64,000 nucleotides of DNA from Limnephilus marmoratus (GCA_917880885.1 OU862909.1:35772405-35836404); one strand, 5' to 3'. Shown: positions 31,787 through 42,200, counted from the stretch's first letter. A program made the numbers and translations. Notes: generated from the letters alone by a model not told the origin.

Positions 31787-33410
31787 ATACATGATTATGA
31801 AGAAAAAATGTTAATTAAAGTGATTTAGATTTTCAGTTTATTTTTCCTGTCACCTGAGTACACATGAATAACAAAAAAATTTTATCCAAAAATTCATGCA
31901 TCTAAGGGTAATAAACATATTACCCAGATCATCCCCATCAGTTTTTCTCATGCTTAATAACCGACACCGCCATCAGGATAAATCAATCTGAAGGTTATCA
32001 ATTTCCTAGTAAAAATGACTAGGACAATCTAATTGCAGTTATTTTCCTTATTAACAACAATTTAAACTGATTAATCATCACAGTTTTTCTTGTCACATTA
32101 GAAACTCGTCCGAATAAACAGATCGAATCAAATCGACGATCGCTTTTCGCCTTCGTGACAAGATATACTATACATCCATCATTTTTAATACGATTTTAAG
32201 AATATTAATGGGACGTGGGGAGAGAGTGTTTATTGGTTAATCACAAATTAATCGTTCTTACAAACCGTAAAATAAAATATTTAAATGATGGAATTATTTG
32301 TTTAAAACAGTAAGATTTCTTTATCTTTCAATACTGGTCTCGTGTCGTCAATAAACCGTGTGATTTGTTATATAACTGAAATTGAAAAGCAATCAACAGA
32401 GGCCTTATAAAAGATTTCCTTTTGAATGTACACATTCACCCTTATCCCTTAGTGAAATAAACTACATTGCCGCGGTTCAAACAGCTTGCCGGGAAAACTA
32501 AAACTGAACAATTTCCTCTATAAAAAGGCTGTATTACAGCATCCGTAAACCGAGACATATTTCCTCCATCGCATTAGGAGGGTGGCCTGGAAGCTTTAGG
32601 GGGGAGGGGGAGGGGGTTGGGCTACGGGGGGAGTGTATATACAGAGGGAGAGTCGGGGGGGACTCTTCATATTATCGCGCCGCTTGTTACCCGCGTAAAA
32701 TAATAATGGCGTAAGTTTTCCCCGAGAACTGCTGCCCGGGGGGTGGAAAGAACCGCGGGGATAGTATGGCGGTTAATTTATTAAGACAGCCCCTCCGAAC
32801 CACCCCTCCACTTTATAGCGTTTTTTTAATACCCTTTCCTCCATTCTACACTTTTCTTTTACGCCTGTCATATACTGCCACTTACGGTCTGCCGCGCGGA
32901 AGGCAGTTTTTTTACCCCCCCCCCCCCCCCCTCGCTACTTACCCTGCCCCATTTCTTCTTGCCCTTTTCTATGGAGTAGGTACTTATGGAAAACGATTCC
33001 ATTTTCATATTTACGACAATTTTACAACTTTCTCTTATGTTGTTCGAGACGCGAACGCGCGACAGAGAAAAGTTTTTATGCGGCCGCTACCTGCGTATGC
33101 TAAGTCACTTCAGTAATTTTAGTCGTAAAATTTGAATAGATACTAATATTAAATTTACTGGCGTTAATCGGTTTTCGGTAAGTGCTTCATGTTGAATAAG
33201 GTTCATTTCTATAAAACTTTTGATTAAAAAATGACGAGCTCTTCTACGCATAGATAATAATTTACTGGCTAAAAAATTCGGAAATAATGCATTTATTAAA
33301 TGAAAATATGTTTTCTAATGAAGCATGAGATAATTGTTATCATACTACGAACAAACATTGAATACTAATCTCCATAAAGACGACAATATACCGTAAAATA
33401 TATTCAGAAT
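31787..33410. other. Unassigned DNA with G-rich and C-rich tracts
   Basis: G-runs at 32579-32660 (GGGGGGAGGGGGAGGGGG) could form G-quadruplexes on the plus strand. A run of about 18 C lies at 32915-32932. The 116-codon frame at 32766-33116 spans the C-run and is low complexity, so it is not called. A TATAAAAAGG-type sequence lies at 32519-32527, with no gene evident downstream. Confidence 0.4.
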
Positions 33411-33622
33411 CTTAACGACGTAAGTAAAGAAGCCGTGTACACAAATTGCGACTCGCGACCCGTGTATTGGACCGACCTACGGTTGAATTTGCCCTATCAA
33501 AGAAAAGAAGAAGAAGACAAATAATGTGGGATTCTTAACGACGTAATTGAAGAAAACGTGTAAACAAATATACGCCGCGGCATGGCGTATTGTATGGACG
33601 TACGGTCAAATTCACCCTAGTT
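33411..33622 (+). repeat. Two-unit tandem duplication
   Basis: TCTTAACGACGTAA, then GTGTACACAAAT, GTGTATTG and ACGGTTGAATTTGCCCTA (33410-33496) recur as TCTTAACGACGTAA, GTGTAAACAAAT, GCGTATTGT and ACGGTCAAATTCACCCTA (33533-33621). The spacing is about 122 bp. The copies are diverged. Confidence 0.6.
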
Positions 33623-34414
33623 ATAGGCCTGGAGATTCGACCTGTCTGCCGCGTTGATTTTAATTAATTCCGAAGAACGTGTTACTAATATTTAAAATGG
33701 GTATCCATGCTGTCCTCCCGAAGTTATTAATTCATCGTCTAGAAAAATAAAATCTGGTGCTTACCGCTAACTTTATAGTTGAAAAACGGGTTAAGTTTTA
33801 AGATCGTTGTACGTAAAATATATTAAGGGTAAGGTACTATTTTTATCAATCTAAAATACAAATAACTCGCATTCCTTGTGCGTCATGGAAATAAAAATGT
33901 TATTATAGTTACCAATTCGCCAAAAATTATTAAAATGTGAGTTTTGAGCAAACAAAAATTATTTGGGCTGTGTACCGCCAGTTACAGTAATTTATTCAGA
34001 AAATATAAATCTTACTTTGTAATATACCTAGTTTGTGCATGATGCTTTCGATATTTATCAAATCCCTCCTTTCAACATTTCATCTCGCTTTCGTGATGAC
34101 TTTTGTAAGTGTGTGATAGTGAAAAGATAACAAACAAAAATGGTTATTGTCTTCAATTTTTTCAAGAAAATTTCGTAGTTTTCTTATTTGCACAGTCATA
34201 TCGAGAATAGCACTCAGTAGAATAATTACTTAAGCCCCGGGGGACCGTGGGAGACGAGTGTCAGGAATTAGTCTCCTTAACGCGGCAGCGAGATAACGGT
34301 TATCCCGGGTGGCGCCCCCCGGGATGGGGGGATCCCGTGATAGGGAGGAGAATCCCGGGATAGTGGGATAGCGGGATAGGACACCCCCGGGCATCTCAGT
34401 CCTCAGACAAACCG
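33623..34414. other. Unassigned DNA with a CCCGGGAT-rich island
   Basis: The interval 34236-34400 is very GC-rich and repeats CCCGGGAT/GGGATAG words (ATCCCGGGATAG, AGCGGGATAGG), creating several overlapping SmaI-type palindromes. No gene is seen. Confidence 0.4.
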
Positions 34415-35796
34415 TTAACCCTTCAGACTAATTTGTTCACTTTTCGGAACAACTCATATAGGTTTCATAGAAATCCTTGTATCTCCCTTACTATGAAGGT
34501 TAAGAATATGATCTAAACGAGGTTAGAAAGAGAAAATGCTAAAAGACCATGGTTCATTGAGGTTAATCTGAAAAGATCGGAAATGAGAATCGTTTTTGGA
34601 TTAAGATCCGGACATGCACTAATGGGAAGAATATTGTGTTTGATAGGCCTCTCTGATTCTCCAATGTGCTCGATATGTGAACAAATTGAAGATGTCGAGC
34701 AGTGGAGGTTATCAACCTCTTACCCGCCCTGGTATAAGTAACTGAGGGTTACTCCTTCAAGGCTCTCGCAAGATTCTAATTTTTTTTCTTAAACGAAGCT
34801 ACATTTATTTATTTTGAACGAATCTAGACCTACAGCGTCCTTGCATACGTTGTTAGTAAGCAGCATGCAAGTGCTTAACAGGAAAAACAAAATGCAAAAA
34901 ATAGGTTAGTAAGACAAAAATAAATTAAACAGGGCAAAAGAAAAACTCATTCATGAGGACCCATGAGGCGGCATTGCATCTGTAAAAATCGACATCTGTA
35001 AGATGTCGAGCACACATTATCGAAGTGCATTAAATATGAACGACAGAGAGTGACAATACTAATGACCTCGAACTCATCGGAAGTTCAGAATTTAATAGCC
35101 TCAACTGAGTTTCATGAAATATATTATATCATGTAAACTGGAAAATATTTATAAGTGATTTTTTATACGAAATGACTATAAAAGGACTCTAAGTACCTTT
35201 TAAAGATCATTAGAGATTATAATGATAATATTATTATTTAAAAACAGATTAGGCAAAAAATGACAACATTGTGTGAATCAGAAGCCTCGATAATATACAT
35301 GATATTAAAAAAGGAGAAAATACTACGCTTTATATTCAAATTTAAAAAAATAACCTCCAAATAAGTTAAATGTAAACTTTATGAAACCAAAATTTCGAAA
35401 CGCGATTTGAAATAATATTTTGAAACTTTGGGAATTTTTAATTAATTATTTTTACACGGAAAGACAAAAAATTAGATGACTATAACGTTTATAATACATA
35501 TTTGCCTGATAAAATATGTGTGTGTTTATATTTTTTTTTCGTTATGAGTAATTTATTTAGAAAAAACGAAATGTAAGCCATTTTTAAACCGTTTTTATGT
35601 TTGCATGCAAAATTTTTACATTTAAAAAAGTAAATGGGTATTTCAATTCATATAATTTGAGAGCGTATTTCATCACCTTTCCAAAACAGTTTTTAATATT
35701 CTGATGCATTCAGAAATATTCCATTTATATTGATTTTATTGCAAAGCGGAAATATTTCGACCCTCTGATAAAACATCGTCGAGGCCTGAGGGTTAA
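34415..35796 (+). mobile_element. TTAA-type (piggyBac-like) element, family D, best-bounded copy
   Basis: The left border is TTAA|CCCTTCAGACTAATTTG and the right border is GGCCTGAGGG|TTAA, so a short CCCTYAG inverted repeat lies between two TTAA sites, as in piggyBac-like elements. The interior shares ordered blocks with 36606-37175, 22240-23280, 3724-4298 and 25189-25380. It contains no transposase, and a 773-bp LINE insertion (34541-35313) splits it. Without that insert it is about 600 bp, so it is a MITE-sized element. Confidence 0.7.
34541..35313 (+). pseudogene. 5-prime-truncated LINE insertion with CCHC-type C-terminus
   Basis: The first frame, RPWFIEVNLKRSEMRIVFGL then RSGHALMGRILCLIGLSDSP and MCSICEQIEDVEQ, is the C-terminal zinc-knuckle region of an R1/Jockey/I-type LINE (R-x-GH-x-L, then C-x-x-C). 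The final H and C of the knuckle are lost after 34700. GAGAAAATGCT (34530-34540) and GAGAAAATACT (35314-35324) are a near-exact 11-bp target duplication. The remaining 600 bp is 3-prime UTR-like. Confidence 0.75.
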
Positions 35797-36284
35797 ATTA
35801 GCTCCCATCCTAACCTCGGCCGGGCCTGGTGTGGTGGGATACCCTGGTGTGGCGGGGGATGGCGGTGTGGTAGTGTCGGGAAGCGAGATCGTTTAGCACG
35901 ACAGAAGTTCATTCCTCCATCTAAAGTTCTGATTGCAGAAGTTGGCGCTCCTACTCAATTCTGAGTCCATTCAGCTGTCACGGGGGGAATTTTGCTAATT
36001 TGTAATGAAAGATGCCATTATTTAGTGAGAGATGAATCAACGTTTCGTACGTCTCGGTTTCAGTCATTATAATCATCATAGTTTCATGGTTCATTTCGGA
36101 CAGATCATCCAAACAGCTTTTGCCCTTTGTAGTTATTAAACTTAGACCGGTTTGTAAGTTTTTCTCCATCTTCACATTTTACACAGATTTTCCGCATTAG
36201 TTTTTGTCACTGAAACGAATTGCATTGATAACAAGTTTTTTCTTCTCTTTGTAAGATTCGAAGTAGAGAGGATTCATGCACTCT

Positions 36285-36425
36285 TTACTCAGAGGAGAGT
36301 TTATGTATCTTTTGTTGACACGGAAAAGATTCCTTACCTACGGAATCGGCTGTCAAATTTGTGAGATTTTCTATGGTGGTCATTTGCTTTTTCTATGGGT
36401 GAAGTCAGCTGTCGCCGATTTTAAT
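36285..36425 (+). repeat. Inverted repeat arm, partner at 38350-38484
   Basis: TATCTTTTGTTGACACGGAA, CTACGGAATCGGCTGTCAAA, TTTGTGAGATTTTCTATGG and TTTTTCTATGGGTGAAGTCA recur inverted at 38350-38484. Within each arm an ATTCCGTA/TACGGAAT-type palindrome is visible. The two arms bracket 2 kb holding a family D repeat, a mariner remnant and a LINE fragment. Confidence 0.6.
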
Positions 36426-36605
36426 AATATTTAATATCTACTATCTAATGATGCCTACTACTTTTTATTTTATGTTTTATTTTTTATTTATATGTATTTT
36501 TTTATGTACTTACTGGTGTTTTATGTATGTACTTAATCTATATAGGATGTGTGGGATTGCACTCACCTCCCCACATTCTGGAATAAAGACTTATTATTAT
36601 TATTA
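36426..36605 (+). repeat. Possible LINE tail ending in a TTA microsatellite
   Basis: TGTGTGGGATTGCACTCACC, CCACATTCTGGAATAAAGAC and then a (TTA) run of about six units at 36591-36608 look like an element 3-prime end with an AATAAA signal. No coding part is attached. Confidence 0.35.
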
Positions 36606-37175
36606 TTAACCCGTTTAATCACAGGAGATATTTTGTCATATTTGTCCCAACGCACATAGGTCTCATATAAAACGCTGTAACTCCCTTACTATCATAGTTG
36701 GAAATATGTTCTAATCGGTGTTAGAAAGGAAAAACACCACGCGTAAAATGTACACTTTTATGTACACAAAGTTTTGAACCGCAAATTGAAAAAAAAAATT
36801 GAAACTTCGGGAATTTTTTATATATTTTTACACAGAGCGACAAAAAGTGAGGTTGCAATTTGCAATATGTGTTTGTTGTACATTTGTCTAATAAAATATG
36901 CAAGTGTTTTTTTATTTTTTATTATCAGTAAATTGAGTTAGAAAAACGTAAGGTGAGCCATTTTAAAAACTTTATTATGTTTGTATGCAAAACTTTTATA
37001 ATAAAAAAAAAAATCTTTTTTTCGAATTCTATACTTTGAAAGCGTATTTAATCATCTTTCTAAAACAGTTTTTGGTTTTTGAATGTGCTCAGAAATATTC
37101 CAAATATTTGCATTTTATTGTAAAGCGAAAATATTTTGACCATTTGAAAAAATGCCAAATTTTTGAAGGGTTTAA
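36606..37175 (+). mobile_element. TTAA-type (piggyBac-like) element, family D
   Basis: TTAACCCGTTTAATCACAGG at the left and GAAGGGTTTAAC at the right give TTAA borders with CCCKT ends. It follows the copy at 34415-35796 block for block (AACTCCCTTACTATCATAG, ATATGTTCTAATCGGTGTTA, GGTGAGCCATTTT, CATTTTATTGTAAAGCGAAA). It is uninterrupted, about 570 bp, which confirms the size of the element without its LINE insert. Confidence 0.65.
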
Positions 37176-37273
37176 CTAGATTAAAACACGAAATACTGTA
37201 AGCATGTGATTATTTATTCATTTAATGTACGTTAAAAATTGTATATGGATTGACATTTGTATAAAATAGGTCC

Positions 37274-37732
37274 TTAGTTTGGGCAAAGTTTGTAATTCAT
37301 GCGTATATACAAGGTGGCGCAAAAGTTTATGAATGAAAAAAAAATTGGTTCTGCTTTTGGATTGTGTTTATTTGATGTCTTAATTTTTTTTTCCATGAAG
37401 TCGAGAAAATGATATCGGCCAAGTGGTCGCCGCCAGAATTGACGACCACGGGCCCGATTTATGGCATTTTCCATCACTCTTACCAGAACTTCCAACGATA
37501 GGTTCGCCCATTCTTGACGGATATTCTCTTTGAGGGCTTCAAGAGTCTGAGGCTTGTTGACATAGACTCGCAACTTCGAGAAACCCCACAAAAAGAAGTC
37601 CGAAAGGGGTGATCTTGCCGGCCATTGCAAATCACCAAAATCATTTTTTCCGCGTCCTTGAGGAGTATAGCGATTCATGTCTTGTTGACGTATATTCACA
37701 AATGTCAAAGCAGAACTGACATTTGCCGCCAT
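37274..37732 (-). pseudogene. Mariner-type (DD-E/D) transposase C-terminal remnant
   Basis: The frame contains LQWPARSPLSDFFLWGF, YVNKPQTLEALKENIRQEWA and VMENAINRARGRQFW. This is the C-terminus of mariner-superfamily transposases, where WPARSPDLxPxDFFLWG carries the third catalytic acid. Here the D after SP is missing (SPLSDFF), so the protein is inactive as well as N-terminally truncated. ACAAGGTGGCGCAAAAGTT at 37308-37326 looks like the terminal inverted repeat. The first 30 or so residues are poorly conserved. Confidence 0.85.
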
Positions 37733-38108
37733 TTGCTAAAATATGACATCTTCCGATAGGGTGATGGCTATGGTTGGTGAAACTTCGCAAATGTCAAATA
37801 CGTGATAAACATCTTTAAACGTAAATTAAATTCATAAATAATTACTTATACTTATAGTACTAAATTCGTGTTTTGAACGTTCTGAACTAAAATATGCGAC
37901 AGCTGATATTTGGCAATCCCAGTCTGCCGTATTACATAAACAACTATAAAATAAAAAAAGTTTAAATATTAGGTAAGTACCTAATTAAAACATAAAATGA
38001 AAACAAAATTCATCACACAAATAACAAAAAATAAGCATAAAATTAAAATAAATAATAAGTAGACAGAATTAAAAATAAAAAGATAAAAATATATTTTGGG
38101 ATCGTCCA

Positions 38109-38342
38109 TCATGGAGGTCGCCTCATCATCTGCATCCATTGCTCATTTATTGGGGAACTGAGCCACTCGGATGCAGCCACGACAATGATATTGGTTGAAG
38201 TTCGTATCCTGCTCCAGAAGCTGGCTAGTCGGTGGCGAAGTAAGGCTGGGAATGAATGCACCCTCCCCTTGGTAAACATCGTGGAGGCACTGCAGAACCT
38301 CGGTAGTTGCATAAGTTGCCTGTATGCGTTATTGTAGCACAC
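38109..38342 (-). pseudogene. LINE reverse transcriptase C-terminal fragment (lepidopteran-type)
   Basis: The minus strand encodes MCYNNAYRQLMQLPRFCSAS, TMFTKGRVHSFPALLRHRLA and SFWSRIRTSTNIIVVAASEW. The YNNAYR-x-LM-x-LPRxCSASxMF block with a following R-V-x-x-F-x-A-L-L-R is very common in lepidopteran LINE polyproteins. The frame is short, with no catalytic domain. Confidence 0.75.
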
Positions 38343-38349
38343 TCTCAGT

Positions 38350-38484
38350 TTGACATCGGCTCACGTCACCCATAGAAAAATCAATTGAAAGTCATAGAAA
38401 ATCACACAAATTTGACAGCCGATTCCGTATATGGAATCTTTCCCATACCACAAAAGATACGGAATCGCTCCTCTGATGATAATA
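38350..38484 (-). repeat. Inverted repeat arm, partner at 36285-36425
   Basis: It reads AAATTTGACAGCCGATTCCG, TATATGGAATCTTTCCCATA and CCACAAAAGATACGGAATCG, the reverse complement of the arm at 36285 with substitutions. It starts directly at the end of the LINE fragment. Confidence 0.6.
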
Positions 38485-39834
38485 AGGTAGAAATTCCCGC
38501 TGCGTTGCCTATTTTGATTTAGGCAAAAACATCGCCACAAAATTAATATTTTGTATTATATTGCGAAACTCAGTCACAAATATTAAAATTTCTTCAATTA
38601 TAATCCAAAGAACTTAATTTTCGATACTTATACAATAAAACAATATCAGAAATTGGGTTTTTAATTAGAAAATTTAGTACTTCAAAGAATTTTTCGGCCT
38701 GACGCTTTATTTTTTTAGACTAATTAAATAGACTTTTTTTTTAAATACTTGCTTATAAAAACAAAATAATGTGGCAAAGATGATTTTCAAACCAAAATAC
38801 ATCATTTTGCAATAGGTACCTACTTCGCATTGCATTAAGTGTTAAAAATATTTAATCGGTTTTTCTCCTTCACAGATTATCCTTATCATTTTTTCTCCTA
38901 TTTAACATAAATATAACAAAATTTTAATGAAATAATTTTTTTAAATAACTTGAAGTTTGTACCCATCAATGTAATCCATCATTTAGGAAGAAGATATTAC
39001 TAAAAAATAACGCCTCAACCACTTTGGCTATTTGAACCTAATTATTTTACGTCATTTTTGTTGATCTTATATTTTCAAATCTGAATTTACAAAATTATTT
39101 TCAACAATTTTTTCCACATCATGTAGCAAGAGTTCCTGAATCCTGGGTTCGATTACAAGTTGCGACACCGTTACCTCTTTTATTTGTCTGTGTCTTGTTC
39201 TCTTTCATGTTTTGTTTAGATTTATTAGTATTATCTTCTTCTTTAATGATAAATACATCTGCCTACATACACTAGGCTATACATCGTCATCAGAATACTA
39301 GCGTTACATCAAAGTATATTACCTACTTCCCATCCTTATAAACCTACGTACTTTGCGTAAAACACAGCCTACTTTGTGACAATCGCGGGCCGCCTGATCG
39401 ACCAACCTTTAAAAACAACCTACATTATTAAGGTTTAGTTTTAATCCGATGAAGAATACAGATGAAAATTGTGAAGGGAATCCACTTCTTCCCAACCCTA
39501 TTAAACTAAGTAGTTAGTTGTTAAACACGACACATCAAATCGCTTCTAACAAACCGGAAATACGTTGGCTCTATCCTTTATCTGAAGACAGTCAACCCCA
39601 ATCAGGAATACCGGAGAGACGAGGGACTAGACTAAGGGATGGGGGATGATCCAACAGCAACATACAGCCTCTTATAATATAGGCAGGGAGTTACGTAATG
39701 ATATATGGATAGTGGATATATGTCCTACACAAACAGAGATCTTTTATAGTTATAGACGCATTAAAAGAAACACCGCTTTATATTGTTTCTTTGAAACCAA
39801 TATAAATACTCGTTAGCAACATCATCAAAAATAG
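38485..39834. other. No gene recognised
   Basis: AT-rich, apparently unique DNA without long frames. Confidence 0.4.
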
Positions 39835-39835
39835 T

Positions 39836-40540
39836 TTTTTTTTACATTGACTCCACACAGGAGGCCCTGAGGAAAATGATTTCAATCATTTCAATTTCTG
39901 AGATGCTGTGTGGAGGGTCTTTTTGAGGAGAGGAAGGAATGAACATTGGTCTTGAAGAGACCCATGTTGTGGGAAGGAGGAACCACAGCGGTCGGCAAAT
40001 CGGTCCACGTGTGACAAATGTCAACTGTGTACATATGTTGGGTGCGCGTTTGGCGTGTTTCCCGACCATGCACCAGTACCAAGGAGATCAATGACGCTAG
40101 TTCGTCGGAGTATCTTCCATTGAAATAACGGTTGTGCGTGTGTTCTGTGTAACTCCGGATCTGTCCCCGTCTGGAGCCAGTGAGACTACGGCATCCCCAA
40201 TCGGGGTATGTTGTGAGGCTGAAGGTAGTGGGGAGGAGAAGGGGATAGGGAAGAGGAAGGTGTGGAAATACCTGGCTATACAGATCTGGTCACCAAACAC
40301 GGTTAAAGCCATTTCAAGCAACTATTCAATTCTAAACGGTGGTCTTACACCAGAGCGATACTGAAAGTATCTTCCACTCTGGAACGTGCCGCAAATATAC
40401 TATATATTATTTTAAATGAATAAATTGTGAAAAACACAAATTAATACAATAAAATTTATTTGCCACGCCGGGATTCGATCCCGCGACCTTCGGAATGCGA
40501 GTCAAGAGCCTTACCGCTGGATTACGCCGGCCGTCTTCTA
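39836..40540 (-). mobile_element. Long tRNA-headed SINE, family S2, nearly complete
   Basis: On the minus strand it begins with a tRNA-like head: GGCCGGCGTAATCCAGCGGT as box A and GTCGCGGGATCGAATCCCGG as box B. It runs through AACCGTGTTTGGTGACCAGA, CCTTCAGCCTCACAACATAC and AACACGCCAAACGCGCACCC. It ends CCTCCTGTGTGGAGTCAATG plus A9 at 39836. At about 700 bp it is long for a SINE. It would be transcribed by RNA polymerase III from boxes A and B and mobilised by a LINE. Partial copies lie at 9575, 14800, 24300, 43225, 44940 and 59915. Confidence 0.7.
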
Positions 40541-40775
40541 CTGAATAGGATTTTTTTGAGTTAATATTATTTATTTAATATTACTCAAACTTTGTTCTGT
40601 AAAACTTACGTACCTACTTAACGGATTTTTCGATAACATTTTATGTTTAAATAATTTGTTTTTGTTCGTTTCGTAAATTAAATAAAAGTGTAACGTGTTG
40701 AATTAGCTATCAACACATTTTCACCAAAGTTAAGCCGTTTTAAGAGCTATAAGAAAATAACTCAAAATAATATAA

Positions 40776-41413
40776 ATGGCAATACATACTAAAACATCTT
40801 TTGGCCAAAGAAACTATTTATACCAAGCTCCAATTATGTTTAATATTCTGCCAGACTACATTAAATCTTCAAATTCATTAGCTAAATTTAAAAAGAATGT
40901 TAAGATATTTGTGTTAACAGAGGATTGGCATACTGTTTTTTCATCCTTGTCCTTTTTTAAATAATAAGATTTCAATTTTGAAGTAATAAGATTTGTTTTT
41001 AATAATATTTGTTTTTTGAATAATTAGCTTTTTTTAATATTTATTTTTAACTCAAATAAAATCTATTTAGATTTTATTTGAGTTCCATTTGCCAAAATTG
41101 GAGTGTCACCCTGTTTTGTACTAGCTTTGTTTCTTGGAGGGTATAGTAATTAAAGATTTATTTATGGTCTATATTGTTACAAATCATACTTAAATTACCC
41201 ATCTGGTCACTAATATGATATTTTTATTTCTTACTTTATTATGATATTTTAGTGTTTTAAATGTAGTGTATTTTAGTATTTTGTGTGTAAAATCACTCAA
41301 ATTTATAAAAGTTAACCTCAACACAGGCCTAGTCCTAGTGAGGTTAATTTTGTTTTGTATGTAAACATAAAAATAAGAATGTATGGTGAGAAGTTAAATA
41401 AATAAATAAATAA
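40776..41413 (+). pseudogene. LINE 3-prime end, last 62 codons and UTR
   Basis: KTSFGQRNYLYQAPIMFNIL, PDYIKSSNSLAKFKKNVKIF is the terminal region of Jockey/CR1-like LINE ORF2 (GQR-x-x-x-Y-x-x-P-x-x-x-N-x-LP, IK-x-x-x-SL-x-x-FK). TAA closes the frame at 40962-40964. The UTR ends at GTTAAATAAATAAATAAATA near 41413. A perfect hairpin lies in the UTR at 41049-41084. Confidence 0.8.
41049..41084. repeat. Perfect 17-bp-arm hairpin in LINE 3-prime UTR
   Basis: AACTCAAATAAAATCTA is followed by TT and the exact reverse complement. It may be a structural element of the UTR or a foldback formed during reverse transcription. Confidence 0.9.
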
Positions 41414-42015
41414 ATTCTTTCCTACACAAATAGATTCGCATTACATTATTTGATTATGCTTTCCAGTCGTTGCGATTTGCAAACGCGTTTACGGAAAAAT
41501 ACACAGAGGATTTTAAATTAATTTTATATGTTGGTTTCATTACCTGCACATAAACCATCGAATAAGTATCTACACAAGATATTATGAAGGTACTACCAAA
41601 TGACTTCCACAAACAAAGCAATGTTTATTCGCCATTCAATAATCGGCCGGTTTAATTATGTGCACTGTAAAATGCAGCGTTACGCCCGTGGTTTGGGTCC
41701 AGTGGCGGCGGGTTGACTTATTGCGCCCTGCCGCGGGGGCGGGAACATTATTTATCGGGGCTGTCACCCCTAACCCAGTGGCGTGCCGCGTGACAACCTC
41801 CCGCCCCCGCAATTTCCACGCACGACAAAGCTTTTGTTTTTTGTTTTATTATTTATTTATGGGTTTGTTTAAAAACGATCTTTTCTCAAAAGATAATAAT
41901 CTACCGGAATCGATTCATTGCGAATATTCATAATAAGTATTTGGGCATTTTCGCCAAAGTTTGCATCCTGCGTTATTGACATGTCCCACGACTTAGATTG
42001 GATTTTTCGTAGTTA
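41414..42015. other. Unassigned DNA with GC-rich island
   Basis: The interval 41640-41825 is GC-rich (CGCCCTGCCGCGGGGGCGGG) and sits in AT-rich DNA. CCCAGTGGCGTGCCGCG at 41775 resembles a hAT terminus, but no partner end is found. A 91-codon frame crosses it without a domain. Confidence 0.35.
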
Positions 42016-42200
42016 TCTATATATGTAAATCTCGTGTCACAGTGATTGTGGTCGCACTCCTCCGAATCGGCTCGACCGATTTTTATGATTTTTTTATATA
42101 TATTTGGAGAATAGGTCGTAAAGCATATTTCATACCGCTAGGCGATTAGGGATCCTATCCAGATTTTTTTTTCATCAAAACATACCTCAATCTACCTATA
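42016..42200 (+). repeat. Helitron-like 5-prime fragment
   Basis: A|TCTATATATGTAAATCTCGT, then GTCGCACTCCTCCGAATCGG, CTCGACCGATTTTTATGATT and GGAGAATAGGTCGTAAAGCA is wording I recognise from insect Helitron-related or similar dispersed repeats. No CTRR end with hairpin was found downstream. Confidence 0.4.

Noticed and set aside
31018..31792. Frames of 77-92 codons in the GC-rich block
   Set aside because: GC-rich sequence lengthens random frames. The block has target duplication and LTR-like ends and no conserved protein motif.
32519..32530. TATA-box-like sequence
   Set aside because: AT-rich DNA gives many such matches and no transcript or gene follows.
32766..33116. 116-codon frame on plus
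   Set aside because: It crosses a run of about 18 C giving poly-proline, and has no recognisable domain.
40460..40540. Possible tRNA gene
   Set aside because: Boxes A and B are present, but the acceptor arm and cloverleaf cannot be completed and the sequence continues into a repeated SINE body. It is called a SINE head.
41775..41795. hAT-like CAGTGGCGTGC
   Set aside because: Lies within a GC-rich island with no matching end or target duplication. Probably chance.
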